Shown: piece after piece, positions 36,850 to 43,578 of the stretch
How positions within the stretch are numbered: the stretch's first letter is position 1
How the letters are laid out: every line of letters begins with the position of its first letter
From: Azospirillaceae bacterium
GTDB lineage: Bacteria > Pseudomonadota > Alphaproteobacteria > Azospirillales > Azospirillaceae
Direction of reading: 5' to 3'
DNA length: 43,578 nt
NCBI GenBank assembly: GCA_028277115.1
Contig: JANQHG010000020.1
Location: 1 to 43,578 of the forward strand
Translations under genes and position numbers: made by a program
Notes under the pieces: model-generated
What the model saw: the letters and a program-made list of their open reading frames with translations, nothing else
What the model was told of the DNA's origin: nothing
Database searches by the model: none

Positions 36850-37643
36850 CGCGCCATCCGCCGGTCGTTCTCGGCCAGGCTGAACGCGATCACCTCGCCG
36901 AACCCGATGTGGCCGCCCAGATGGCGGTGGGTGGTCATGGTGACGCCGGGGCCGTCGCTCGGCGCCGTCCGCCGTCCGGCGCCGATCGACCGGCCGAGCC
37001 GGGCGCGGTCGCGCGCGATCGCCGCCAACACCATCAGACAGCGGGCGTGAAACCAGGGCTTGCGCCACCATGGGGTGTTGCGTTGGCGCCAGACCAGCCA
37101 GTTCTTGAAGAACAGGATATGCCGGCACTCTTCTTGGATCACCGGTTCGAACAGCGCGCACAACGCCTCGGGCACGAAGCCGGCGCGGCGCGCCAACGCA
37201 AACAGACCGAACGCAAAGAAACTGTCGATGCATTCGCTGAAGCCGGTACGCACGAACGCCCACTCCGGCTCGCGCGGCGCCGGATAGTCGGGTTCCGGCT
37301 CGACCGCGATGCCATAGGCCGCGATCATGTGACCAAGCAATTCCTTGTGCCGCCGTTCTTCAAAGGCATCGAGGCGCATCGCCTCACGCAGCACGGGATC
37401 ACGCAGCGTTTCGGCAAAACTCCCGACTCGGATCGCGGCAAACCCCTCGGTCCGGATCGCGAGGTCCCAGATCGGCAACCCGACCAAACGCTCGCGCGCC
37501 GCCGCGTCCAGCGTCGGCCAGTCGATCGCCGCCGGGCGATAGGGGTCATGGGTGTCGAGCAGCATGCGGCAGAAGGCCTCCTTGTGCGCCTCGCTGCCGA
37601 AGCGCAAAGGCGGGGCCTCGGCGGCCGCGACGGGTTCGGCCAT
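36747..37643 (-). CDS. Ferritin-like (diiron carboxylate) domain protein
   Basis: A 298-residue protein. ATG 37643 is chosen because AAGGGAGG lies eight bases upstream; an in-frame GTG 21 bp earlier is possible. Ligands for a dinuclear metal site can be traced through a four-helix bundle: Glu79, Glu96 and His99 (FEERRH), Glu137 (FSECIDSFF), and Glu172 and His175 (QEECRH). This E...ExxH...E...ExxH pattern is that of ferritin-like oxidases and rubrerythrin relatives. There is no signal peptide; the C-terminal part is Arg-rich. Substrate and metal are unknown. It is convergent with, and overlaps, the tail of uvrA. Confidence 0.7.
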   Translation of the reverse strand: MAEPVAAAEAPPLRFGSEAHKEAFCRMLLDTHDPYRPAAIDWPTLDAAARERLVGLPIWDLAIRTEGFAAIRVGSFAETLRDPVLREAMRLDAFEERRHKELLGHMIAAYGIAVEPEPDYPAPREPEWAFVRTGFSECIDSFFAFGLFALARRAGFVPEALCALFEPVIQEECRHILFFKNWLVWRQRNTPWWRKPWFHARCLMVLAAIARDRARLGRSIGAGRRTAPSDGPGVTMTTHRHLGGHIGFGEVIAFSLAENDRRMARYDPRLARPRLVPLVVRLVRPLLGTRRDGEAAAA

Positions 37644-37687
37644 GAGCCGGTCCTCCCTTGGCACAGGTGACGCGAACGACGGGCGGC

Positions 37688-37693
37688 ACTATA
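37688..37693 (-). promoter_or_regulatory. Possible -10 box of the ferritin-like gene
   Basis: TATAGT on the minus strand, 45 bp before the chosen start, is AT-rich in GC-rich surroundings. No clear -35 box is seen at the right distance. The rest of 37665-37998 shows no gene; a small dyad GGTGTC...GACACC lies near 37930-37953. Confidence 0.28.
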
Positions 37694-37998
37694 GCTGCAG
37701 GCGTCCGGGGCAGCCCACCCAAGATATCGCCGCTGATCACCAACCGCGCCGGACGAGCTCGGCTTTGCTTGCGTTCCGCGCCCGGTTGATCGAGTTTCTG
37801 GTCTCGACGCCGGTGCAGAGCAAGACCGAGTGACCTTGCCGAGCCGGCTGTGGAATGTCCTGCGCGTTCAGACCAATCCGACCAAGATGGCGATTTTAAC
37901 CATGCCGATGGGAGAAACGATCGCCACCGGGGTGTCGGCCGTGGGGACACCGCGTCCGACCCGGCACGGGTGCGGGCGACCGATCATGGAGGGGCGGC

Positions 37999-39141
37999 AT
38001 GGGCACTGACCCGACCGCCCCGGGACCGCCGGCGGGGGCGGGCGCGGGCGCGGGCGACGCAGCGCCCGACCTGCTGCGGCTGGACCGGCTGACCAAACGC
38101 TATGGGTCGTTCGTCGCGGTCGATCGGATCGACCTGTCGGTCGCGGCGGGCGAGGTCCTGACGCTGCTCGGCCCGTCCGGGGCGGGCAAGACCACGGTCT
38201 TGATGATGATCGCCGGGTTCGAGACGCCGACCGGCGGTGAGATCCTCTTCGACGGTCGGTCGCTCCGCGCCGTGCCGGCCCATCGGCGCGGATTCGGCAT
38301 GATCTTGCAAAACCATGCCCTGTTTCCGCACCGGGACGTCTTCGAAAATATTGCATTTTCATTACGGATGCGCAAGGTCGGACGGAACGAACGCGAAGCG
38401 CAGGTTCACCGGGCCCTCGACCTGGTCGGTCTGTCGGGTTTTGGCGATCGACACCCAGACCAGTTGTCCAAGGTGCAGCAGCACCGGGTGGCGGTGGCAC
38501 GGGCGATCGTGTTCGGTCCGCGCCTGTTGTTGATGGACGAACCGCTGCGTGCGTTGGACCAGCAGGCGCGCCAGGAGATGCAGACCGAGTTGCGCGCGCT
38601 GCAGCGCGCCCTCGGGATCACGCTGATCCAGGCCACCGAAGATCGGGAAGCCGCGCTGATCCTGTCCGACCGGGTCGCGGTGATCAACCGGGGGCGGATC
38701 GAACAGGTCGGCACGCCGAGCGCGCTCTATGACCGACCGGCCACGCGGTTTGTCGCGACCTTTCTTGGCGACGCCAATCTGATCCCGGTCGCGCCGGTGC
38801 CGGGCGCCGACCGGCCGACCGGCCGGCTCGCCGACGGCACCCGGGTCGCGATCCCGCCGACCGACGGCGCGCCCGGCGCGACCGCGTGGCTGGTCGTGCG
38901 GCCGGAAAAGCTGGTGTTCGCAGACGACCACGGTGCCGACCCGCCCGATGTTGTTCTCGACGGCATGATCGAGGATACTTCCTTCCTGGGCGACGCGATC
39001 CGCTTTCGGATCCGTCTGTCGGCGGCAGGGATGGTAACCGTTAAATGCCTCAACCGGGATCGCGGCCGCGCGTTCGCGGCAGGGGCGACCTGCCGCATCG
39101 GGTTCAACCTGCGCGATGTGTGCCTGATCGCCGACGGCTGA
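37999..39141 (+). CDS. Orphan PotA-like ABC ATPase with degenerate signature and H-loop
   Basis: A 380-residue ATPase most like spermidine/putrescine importer ATPases (PotA). Walker A (GPSGAGKTT, 58-66), Q-loop (Gln104 in ILQNHALFPH), Walker B (LLLMDEP with Asp180-Glu181) and the D-loop (ALDQQ) are intact. The signature reads LSKVQ (156-160) instead of LSGGQ, and the H-loop reads ATED (212-215), with Glu214 in place of the switch histidine. A C-terminal TOBE-like part (WLVVRPEKLVFADD) follows. No permease or binding-protein gene is in the window. These changes should greatly lower ATP hydrolysis, so a structural or regulatory role is possible. GGAGGGG precedes the ATG. Confidence 0.85.
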   Translation: MGTDPTAPGPPAGAGAGAGDAAPDLLRLDRLTKRYGSFVAVDRIDLSVAAGEVLTLLGPSGAGKTTVLMMIAGFETPTGGEILFDGRSLRAVPAHRRGFGMILQNHALFPHRDVFENIAFSLRMRKVGRNEREAQVHRALDLVGLSGFGDRHPDQLSKVQQHRVAVARAIVFGPRLLLMDEPLRALDQQARQEMQTELRALQRALGITLIQATEDREAALILSDRVAVINRGRIEQVGTPSALYDRPATRFVATFLGDANLIPVAPVPGADRPTGRLADGTRVAIPPTDGAPGATAWLVVRPEKLVFADDHGADPPDVVLDGMIEDTSFLGDAIRFRIRLSAAGMVTVKCLNRDRGRAFAAGATCRIGFNLRDVCLIADG

Positions 39142-39214
39142 AACCGCACCGCGCCGGCCGGCGCGCCGCGCGGTGTCGGTCGGCGGGCGGTGCCGGCGCG
39201 GGGGCGCGGGCGTC

Positions 39215-40300
39215 GTGATCAAGGACAAGCTCGACGCCGCCGGCGCGGCCGCGCTGCGCCAACTCGACAGCCATCTGAACCCGCTGTGGGCGCTCGGTCG
39301 CAACGCGATTCTGGCCTGGACACCTTTGCCGACCGGGCTTCGGATCATCGTCCTGCCGGTGACCGAGCTGTTGCGCCAGGTCGCGCGCCACGGCGGCGGT
39401 CTGTTGCGCGGGCCGCGCCACATCGACGGCGAGCGCTTTCAGCGGATCGCGCAACAGGTCGGCTGCGAGCCGCTCGAGATCATCGCGCCGCTGCGGATTG
39501 GCCCGCACAAGACCCAGGTGCCATGGGAGACCGTCGAACGTCTGATCCGGCGCTACTCAATCAGCGAGACGTCGCATCGGGCGGTCGTGCTGTTCGACAT
39601 CGTCGGCTTTTCCAAGGCCGAGCCGATCCGACAGATCGGCCAGTTGAACGCACTCGAATACGCGATCACCATCGCGCACCAGCGCACCCGGACGCTCGGC
39701 ATCGATGTCGACGTCGCGCGCTCGACCACCGGCGACGGCTTCTACATCTGGAACCGCCGGTTAGGCTTGATGGCCGATGCCTACCTGTTCTTGCTGACCC
39801 TGTTGATCCTGGGCGAGGTCCACGTCGCCCGCAGCGTCGACCGTGACGGCCTGATCCCGGTGTTGCGCACCGCGTTTTCGATCGGTCGCCACTACGCCTA
39901 TCACCAGATCGAGGGGCTGTCGCCGCGCGGCTACGACTACATCGTCGGCGAGGTGACGATCTCGCTGGCACGGCTGATGACCCGGACGGCACCGCACCAG
40001 ATCCTGCTGGGTGATTTCGAGCGGCCGCTCCATGACCACGGGCGCGACCAGGTGTCGAGCGCCGGTTTCATCGAGAGGGCCGGGCGGATCGTCAACCAAG
40101 TGCGCGGGCTTCGGATCGACGATTGCGCCGTCACCGCGATCCGGCTCGACATCGGCGCGTCGGCGGGCGGCGGTCCGGCGCCGATCCGGTTCACCGACAA
40201 GCACGGCCTGCCCCATCTTGCCCACAATGTGCAGGCGGTGATCGACCGCAAAGGCCTGCCGATCCTGCTCGGCATCCCGCCGTCGGACTGGCAGGCCTGA
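39215..40300 (+). CDS. Class III nucleotide-cyclase-fold protein
   Basis: About 361 residues from GTG 39215; an in-frame GTG at 39173 is the alternative. The N-terminal about 115 residues are predicted helical and unrecognised, with a hydrophobic patch (GLRIIVLPVTELL). The cyclase fold starts at AVVLFDIVGFSK, with metal-ligand Asp128, and continues with ARSTTGDGFYIW, holding the second Asp174. Where class III cyclases have an Asn...Arg pair (VNxAARL), this protein has TISLARLM, so the arginine is kept but the asparagine is not. A hydrophobic insert (AYLFLLTLLILGEVHVA) follows GDG. It may bind nucleotide without normal cyclase activity. It lies 73 bp after the orphan ATPase. Confidence 0.62.
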   Translation: MIKDKLDAAGAAALRQLDSHLNPLWALGRNAILAWTPLPTGLRIIVLPVTELLRQVARHGGGLLRGPRHIDGERFQRIAQQVGCEPLEIIAPLRIGPHKTQVPWETVERLIRRYSISETSHRAVVLFDIVGFSKAEPIRQIGQLNALEYAITIAHQRTRTLGIDVDVARSTTGDGFYIWNRRLGLMADAYLFLLTLLILGEVHVARSVDRDGLIPVLRTAFSIGRHYAYHQIEGLSPRGYDYIVGEVTISLARLMTRTAPHQILLGDFERPLHDHGRDQVSSAGFIERAGRIVNQVRGLRIDDCAVTAIRLDIGASAGGGPAPIRFTDKHGLPHLAHNVQAVIDRKGLPILLGIPPSDWQA

Positions 40301-40439
40301 CCCCTGCCCGACCTCGCAGCCGGACCCGGGCCACCGCACCACCGGATAACTGGGGTCTGTCCCCGGTTTCCCTCAAGTGGGGGGCGGGGAGGGGCCTTGC
40401 GCACCCGGACCGGTCGTCAGGCCGCATTGGGTGCCGCAG

Positions 40440-40645
40440 GCGCGTTTCATCCAGGGCGGATCGGCCGAAGGACGGGTGGGGACCTGGACACAAATCGACG
40501 CGCGCCTTCGAGGTTTTGGGGGCTGGCGCCCCCAAGGTCAGGGGGCTTTGCCCCCCGACACCCCCCACCAGGGGTTGCCCCCTGGACCCCACCTATGAGT
40601 GGGGGACAGGAGGCAGCGCCCCCCCAACGGCCGGAAGGCCGCAGG
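40440..40645 (+). repeat. Full copy of the G/C-run hairpin repeat after the cyclase-like gene
   Basis: The modules follow the same order as at 16540-16756: CATCCAGGGCGG...GGCCGAAGG, ATCGACGCGCG, GGGGGCTGGCGCCCCC, CAGGGGGCTTTGCCCCCCG, ACACCCCCC, CCAGGGGTTGCCCCCTGG, a G-run block, CAGCGCCCCC and ACGGCCGGAAGGCCGC. It occupies the gap between the cyclase-like gene and the convergent small exported-protein gene. Bases 40301-40439 upstream contain no gene. Confidence 0.8.
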
Positions 40646-40663
40646 CGGCACGATGGCCGCACG

Positions 40664-41065
40664 TCAGCCGCGCAGGTCGTCGAAATAACCCTCGTTGGCA
40701 AGCCAGACACCGGCAGCGGTGGCAACCAACGGGATCAACGGCAGGCCGATCACCTCGATCGACAAAAGACCGATCCCGGAAACCAGGCTGCCGGCAAGGA
40801 ACCCGGCGACGCCACCGATCGCCAGCGTGAGCGTGTCGCGCTTTTGCGTGGTGTCGATGTCGCCCGACTGGAACTGACGGGTGACATCCTCGAACCCGCG
40901 CTGCAAACCGTCGACCCCGCGACCGACCATGTCGCCGGCCTGGTCGACGCCGCGGCTCAGCGCGTCGCCGGCGCGATCGAGATGGTCCGTGACATCCTGC
41001 GCCCGCGCCGCCGGGGTCGCGGCGACCAGAGCAAGCCCGACGAGGGCGGCAAAGATCACTTTCAT
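40664..41065 (-). CDS. Small exported hypothetical protein
   Basis: A 133-residue protein with GGAGGG four bases before ATG 41065. A signal peptide is clear (MKVIFAALVGLALVAATPAA, likely cleavage after ARA). The mature N-terminal half is a charged helical region (DHLDRAGDALSRGVDQAGDM and onward) with heptad-like spacing. The C-terminal half has two hydrophobic stretches (LTLAIGGVAGFLAGSLVSGI and a second near residues 105-125), so the mature protein may be held in the inner membrane. No recognised family; the helical part recalls YtxH-like stress proteins but I cannot confirm this. It is divergent from the DUF2007 gene. Confidence 0.68.
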   Translation of the reverse strand: MKVIFAALVGLALVAATPAARAQDVTDHLDRAGDALSRGVDQAGDMVGRGVDGLQRGFEDVTRQFQSGDIDTTQKRDTLTLAIGGVAGFLAGSLVSGIGLLSIEVIGLPLIPLVATAAGVWLANEGYFDDLRG

Positions 41066-41229
41066 TGTTCCCTCCAGTGCGTGCTGAAAATAGGTTATTG
41101 GGAAACTCGGGCTTAGCAGAACCGCGCACCGCACGCCACCCCGTAGCCGGGCGCGGTTGCAACGTGCGGGCGCGACGGAAGGGGCGGTGTTCCCTTTTTC
41201 CCGCACGTGTGCTGGGCCGCGACCGACCG

Positions 41230-41273
41230 CCGGATGAGCGCCGGATGAGCGCCGGATGAGCGCCGGATGAGCG
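41230..41273 (+). repeat. Four perfect 11-bp tandem repeats
   Basis: CCGGATGAGCG is repeated four times without change, ending 12 bp before the DUF2007 start. Eleven bases is about one helical turn, so repeated protein sites would line up on one face of the DNA. Slippage is an equally good explanation for such a short perfect array. Confidence 0.9.
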
Positions 41274-41285
41274 ATTGAGGGTCGA

Positions 41286-41528
41286 GTGAGGGAACTCCTG
41301 CGCACCACCGATCCGGTGTTGCTGTCATGGCTGACCGCCTTGCTCGCGGACGCGCGAATCGACAGTCTGATCCTGGATACCCACACCTCGATCATCGAGG
41401 GCAGCATCGGCGCGATCCCGCGCCGCCTGATGGTCGCCGCCGACCGGTACGACGCGGCGCGCCGGGTCCTTGAGACCGCCGGCCTCGCCCACCAGCTCGG
41501 GCGCGATCAACCCGCCTGGCAACCATAG
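41286..41528 (+). CDS. DUF2007-family small protein
   Basis: An 80-residue protein starting at GTG (MRELLRTTDPVLLSWLTALL). The alpha-beta sequence with IDSLILDTHTSIIEGSIGAI and RLMVAADRYDAARRVLETAG matches DUF2007 (putative signal-transducing protein), whose fold resembles PII-like or ACT-like small ferredoxin folds. It is 45 bp upstream of the methyltransferase gene, a pairing seen in other alphaproteobacteria. There is no membrane segment and the function is unknown. Confidence 0.78.
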   Translation: MRELLRTTDPVLLSWLTALLADARIDSLILDTHTSIIEGSIGAIPRRLMVAADRYDAARRVLETAGLAHQLGRDQPAWQP

Positions 41529-41573
41529 GTTGGGGCGACCGGCCGGCTGGCCGCGACACCGCTGAGGACGGCG

Positions 41574-42365
41574 ATGCCCGACAGGCTTGCCCGGCCCGCA
41601 CCGGCACCCTTGGACCAGGACGTCACCGTCGACCATCTGCTCGGCGGCCGGGTCGCGTTGCGCCAGCCGCGGGTCGGTTATCGGGTCGCGATCGATCCCG
41701 TGCTGTTGGCGGCCGCGACCCCGGTGTGCGGTGGCGAGCGGGTGCTCGATCTCGGCACCGGCACCGGCGCGGCCGCCCTGTGTCTTGCGACCCGGGTCGC
41801 CGGGGTCCGGGTCACCGGGCTCGAGCGCGACCCGGCGGTCGCAGCGCTGGCCGCCGCCAACGCCGCCACCAACCGGCTCGCCGACCGGGTCTCGGTGGTC
41901 ACGGGTGACCTGTTGGCGCCGCCGCCGGCGCTCCCCGCCGGCGGGTTCGACCGGGTGATCGCCAACCCGCCGTTCCTCGACCCGGCACGGGCGACCGTGT
42001 CGCCCGACCCCGCCCGCGCCGCCGCGACCGCCGAGAGCGAAGCCGGGCTCGACGACTGGGTCGCCTGCGCGGCGCGGATGGTCCGGCCGCGCGGCTGGGT
42101 GACCTTGATCCACCGGGTCGATCGGTTGGACACACTCGTCCATCTGCTGTGTGGAAATTTCGGAGCGATCACCGTATTTCCCCTGTGGCCGCGCCACGGC
42201 CGGGCCGCCCGGCGGGTGATCGTGGCGGCGCGGCGCGGCGGGCGCGGACCCGCCCGGCTCGCCGCCGGCCTGGTCCTGCACCGGGGCGACGGCGGCTACA
42301 CCGACGCGGCGGCCGCAGTGCTCGAGGGCGGCGGCGCGCTCGACCTGTTCGGCGATCGCGGTTGA
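41574..42365 (+). CDS. tRNA1(Val) (adenine-N6)-methyltransferase-like protein (TrmN6/YfiC family)
   Basis: A 263-residue SAM-dependent methyltransferase. The N-terminal strand-rich part ends in the family motif QPRVGYRVAIDPVLLAAATP. The SAM site is VLDLGTGTGAAALCLATR, followed by the acidic ribose-binding residue in VTGLERD. The catalytic NPPF motif (131-134, IANPPFLDP) is typical of enzymes that methylate exocyclic amino groups, here probably A37 of tRNA-Val. The start ATG 41574 is 45 bp after the DUF2007 gene, and the S49 peptidase follows after 32 bp, so the three probably form an operon. The specific tRNA is inferred from family. Confidence 0.82.
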   Translation: MPDRLARPAPAPLDQDVTVDHLLGGRVALRQPRVGYRVAIDPVLLAAATPVCGGERVLDLGTGTGAAALCLATRVAGVRVTGLERDPAVAALAAANAATNRLADRVSVVTGDLLAPPPALPAGGFDRVIANPPFLDPARATVSPDPARAAATAESEAGLDDWVACAARMVRPRGWVTLIHRVDRLDTLVHLLCGNFGAITVFPLWPRHGRAARRVIVAARRGGRGPARLAAGLVLHRGDGGYTDAAAAVLEGGGALDLFGDRG

Positions 42366-42397
42366 CCCGCGAGCGAGGGCTTTGGGAGATCGGCACC

Positions 42398-43216
42398 ATG
42401 CGGGTGGTCGGACCGCTTTTGCGCACCCTCAGCTTCGGGCGCTGGCGCGATGCGCCGCTGGTCTCGGTGATCCGGCTTGCAGGGGTGATCGGCCCGGGCG
42501 GGGCGTTGCGCGGCGGCCTCAACCTTGCCGGGCTCGAGGCGCCGCTGCGCCGGCTGTTCCACCCCCGGCACCAGAACGCGGTCGCGCTGATCGTCAACTC
42601 GCCCGGCGGCACCCCGGTCCAGGCCTCCCTGATCGCCGCACGCATCCGGGCGCTGGCCGACGAGCATGAGACACCGGTGCTCGCCTTCGTCGAGGACGTC
42701 GCCGCCTCGGGCGGCTACTGGCTGGCATGCGCCGCCGACGAAATCTATGCCGACGCCTGTTCGCTGGTCGGCTCGATCGGGGTGATCACCGCGGGCTTCG
42801 GCTTCCAGGACCTGATCGGCCGGTTCGGCGTCGAGCGCCGGGTCCACACCGCCGGCCACCGCAAGATGCTGCTCGACCCGTTCCGGCCGGAGAGCGAGGA
42901 CGACGTCGCCAGGCTGACCGCGATCCAGCACGACGTCCACGCCGCGTTCAAGGACCAGGTCCGCAGCCGGCGCGGCGACCGCTTGACCGGCGACGAGGCG
43001 ACCCTGTTTTCCGGCGAGGTCTGGACCGCGCCGCGGGCGCTGGCGCTCGGCTTGATCGACGGGCTCGGTCACCCGGACGCGGTGCTGCGCGCGCGCTACG
43101 GCCCGAAGGTCCGCCTGCGCCGGGTCGGGCTCGGGCGCGGCTGGCTGGTCCGGCGCGCCGACGGCCTGCTCGCCGCCGCCGAACACCGCCTGATCTGGGC
43201 CCGCTACGGCCTTTAG
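42398..43216 (+). CDS. S49-family (SppA/SohB-like) serine peptidase
   Basis: A 272-residue peptidase of the ClpP-fold S49 family, which degrades signal peptides or membrane-protein fragments. ATG 42398 has GGGAG upstream. The beta-strand VSVIRLAGVI begins the domain. The nucleophile is Ser104 in EDVAASGGYWLA, SLVGSIGVI follows, and Lys156 in TAGHRKMLLDPF is the likely general base, giving the Ser-Lys dyad. The C-terminus has the usual GEVWTAPRALALGLIDGLG. No clear signal peptide or membrane helix is present, unlike full-length SppA; association with the membrane may be peripheral. It ends in TAG. Confidence 0.88.
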   Translation: MRVVGPLLRTLSFGRWRDAPLVSVIRLAGVIGPGGALRGGLNLAGLEAPLRRLFHPRHQNAVALIVNSPGGTPVQASLIAARIRALADEHETPVLAFVEDVAASGGYWLACAADEIYADACSLVGSIGVITAGFGFQDLIGRFGVERRVHTAGHRKMLLDPFRPESEDDVARLTAIQHDVHAAFKDQVRSRRGDRLTGDEATLFSGEVWTAPRALALGLIDGLGHPDAVLRARYGPKVRLRRVGLGRGWLVRRADGLLAAAEHRLIWARYGL

Positions 43217-43277
43217 GCGCAGCGACCGGCCGCGTCACCCGTGGCCAAGGGGCACCGGTTCGCGTAAGATCGCTGCC

Positions 43278-43578
43278 ATGGACACGGGCCTCGACATCCG
43301 TACCGCCCAGGCGCTGTGCGCACGGCTGCTCCACGACCTGGCGGGGCCGATCGGCGGCGTGCACACCGGCGCGGAACTGCTTGAAGACCTCGACAGCGGG
43401 CTCGAGGCCGACGCCACGCGCCTGATCGCCGACAGCGCGCGCCAGGCGATGGCGCGGCTCAGGCTGCTGCGGATCGCCTACGGCTTGGCCGGGGAGACCG
43501 TCCCGGGCGACGCGACCGAGGCGCGCGCGTTGGTCGAGGCCTGGCTCGCCGGCAGCCGGGTCGGAATCGACTGGCCCG
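43278..43578 (+). CDS. chpT: Histidine phosphotransferase ChpT, 5' part
   Basis: A reading frame from ATG 43278 runs off the window, giving the first 100 residues. The sequence LCARLLHDLAGPIGGVHTGA, with phospho-accepting His19, matches the dimerisation helix of ChpT-type phosphotransferases (HPTransfase family). In Caulobacter ChpT passes phosphate from CckA to CtrA and CpdR in the cell-cycle relay. The second helix (ADATRLIADSARQAMARLRL) is also typical. The ATP-binding-like C-terminal domain is beyond the window. Together with trcR it supports an alphaproteobacterial origin. Confidence 0.82.
   Translation, partial: MDTGLDIRTAQALCARLLHDLAGPIGGVHTGAELLEDLDSGLEADATRLIADSARQAMARLRLLRIAYGLAGETVPGDATEARALVEAWLAGSRVGIDWP

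Overview
The window is very GC-rich, densely packed chromosomal DNA and most likely comes from an alphaproteobacterium, plausibly a member of the Rhodospirillales. The pointers are a ChpT-type histidine phosphotransferase, a TrcR (DUF1013) cell-cycle regulator, a 1,629-residue NAD-glutamate dehydrogenase, an RHH_4 ribbon-helix-helix protein, and the gene order miaA-ilvI-ilvN-ilvC. Almost everything is core metabolism or information processing. I found no phage, plasmid, CRISPR array, rRNA or tRNA.

Layout. 1-5335: an RsmB-like rRNA methyltransferase coupled to a glycosyltransferase-like gene, then two PLP aminotransferase-fold enzymes. 5336-6497: mostly non-coding, with a degenerate repeat copy, a small minus-strand membrane-protein gene and a very strong plus-strand terminator. 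6498-10042: HtrA-like protease, EttA and an exported pentapeptide-repeat protein. 10043-11821: a less GC-rich island of uncertain small or decayed genes, with a promoter-like site that has no recognisable gene behind it. 11822-16228: GGDEF protein, MutY and an OmpR-type two-component pair. 16229-21659: repeat-rich leader, miaA, then the branched-chain amino-acid cluster ilvI-ilvN-(VOC gene)-ilvC. 21736-25128: ribF (minus), a truncated Rpn/DUF4351 gene, and a divergent MaoC hydratase/SDR pair sharing a 19-bp dyad.

25166-30707: a tetraheme NapC/NirT cytochrome directly upstream of NAD-glutamate dehydrogenase, both on the minus strand. 30708-33812: trcR, a small RHH protein with a candidate promoter and dyad, and an N-formylglutamate amidohydrolase-like gene. 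33877-37643: uvrA, whose tail overlaps a convergent ferritin-like gene. 37999-40300: an orphan PotA-like ATPase with a broken signature motif and no H-loop histidine, followed by a nucleotide-cyclase-fold protein. 40664-43578: a small exported protein (minus), then DUF2007, a TrmN6-like methyltransferase, an S49 peptidase and the 5' part of chpT.

Five copies of a G/C-run hairpin repeat lie downstream of plus-strand genes. Three of them sit exactly between convergent gene pairs, which suggests a role at transcript 3' ends. The least ordinary items are the degenerate orphan ATPase with its cyclase-like neighbour, the cytochrome-glutamate dehydrogenase pair, the amber-interrupted island at 10.2-11.2 kb, and the repeat and hairpin that form the miaA leader. 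I did not see a complete new defence or mobile system.
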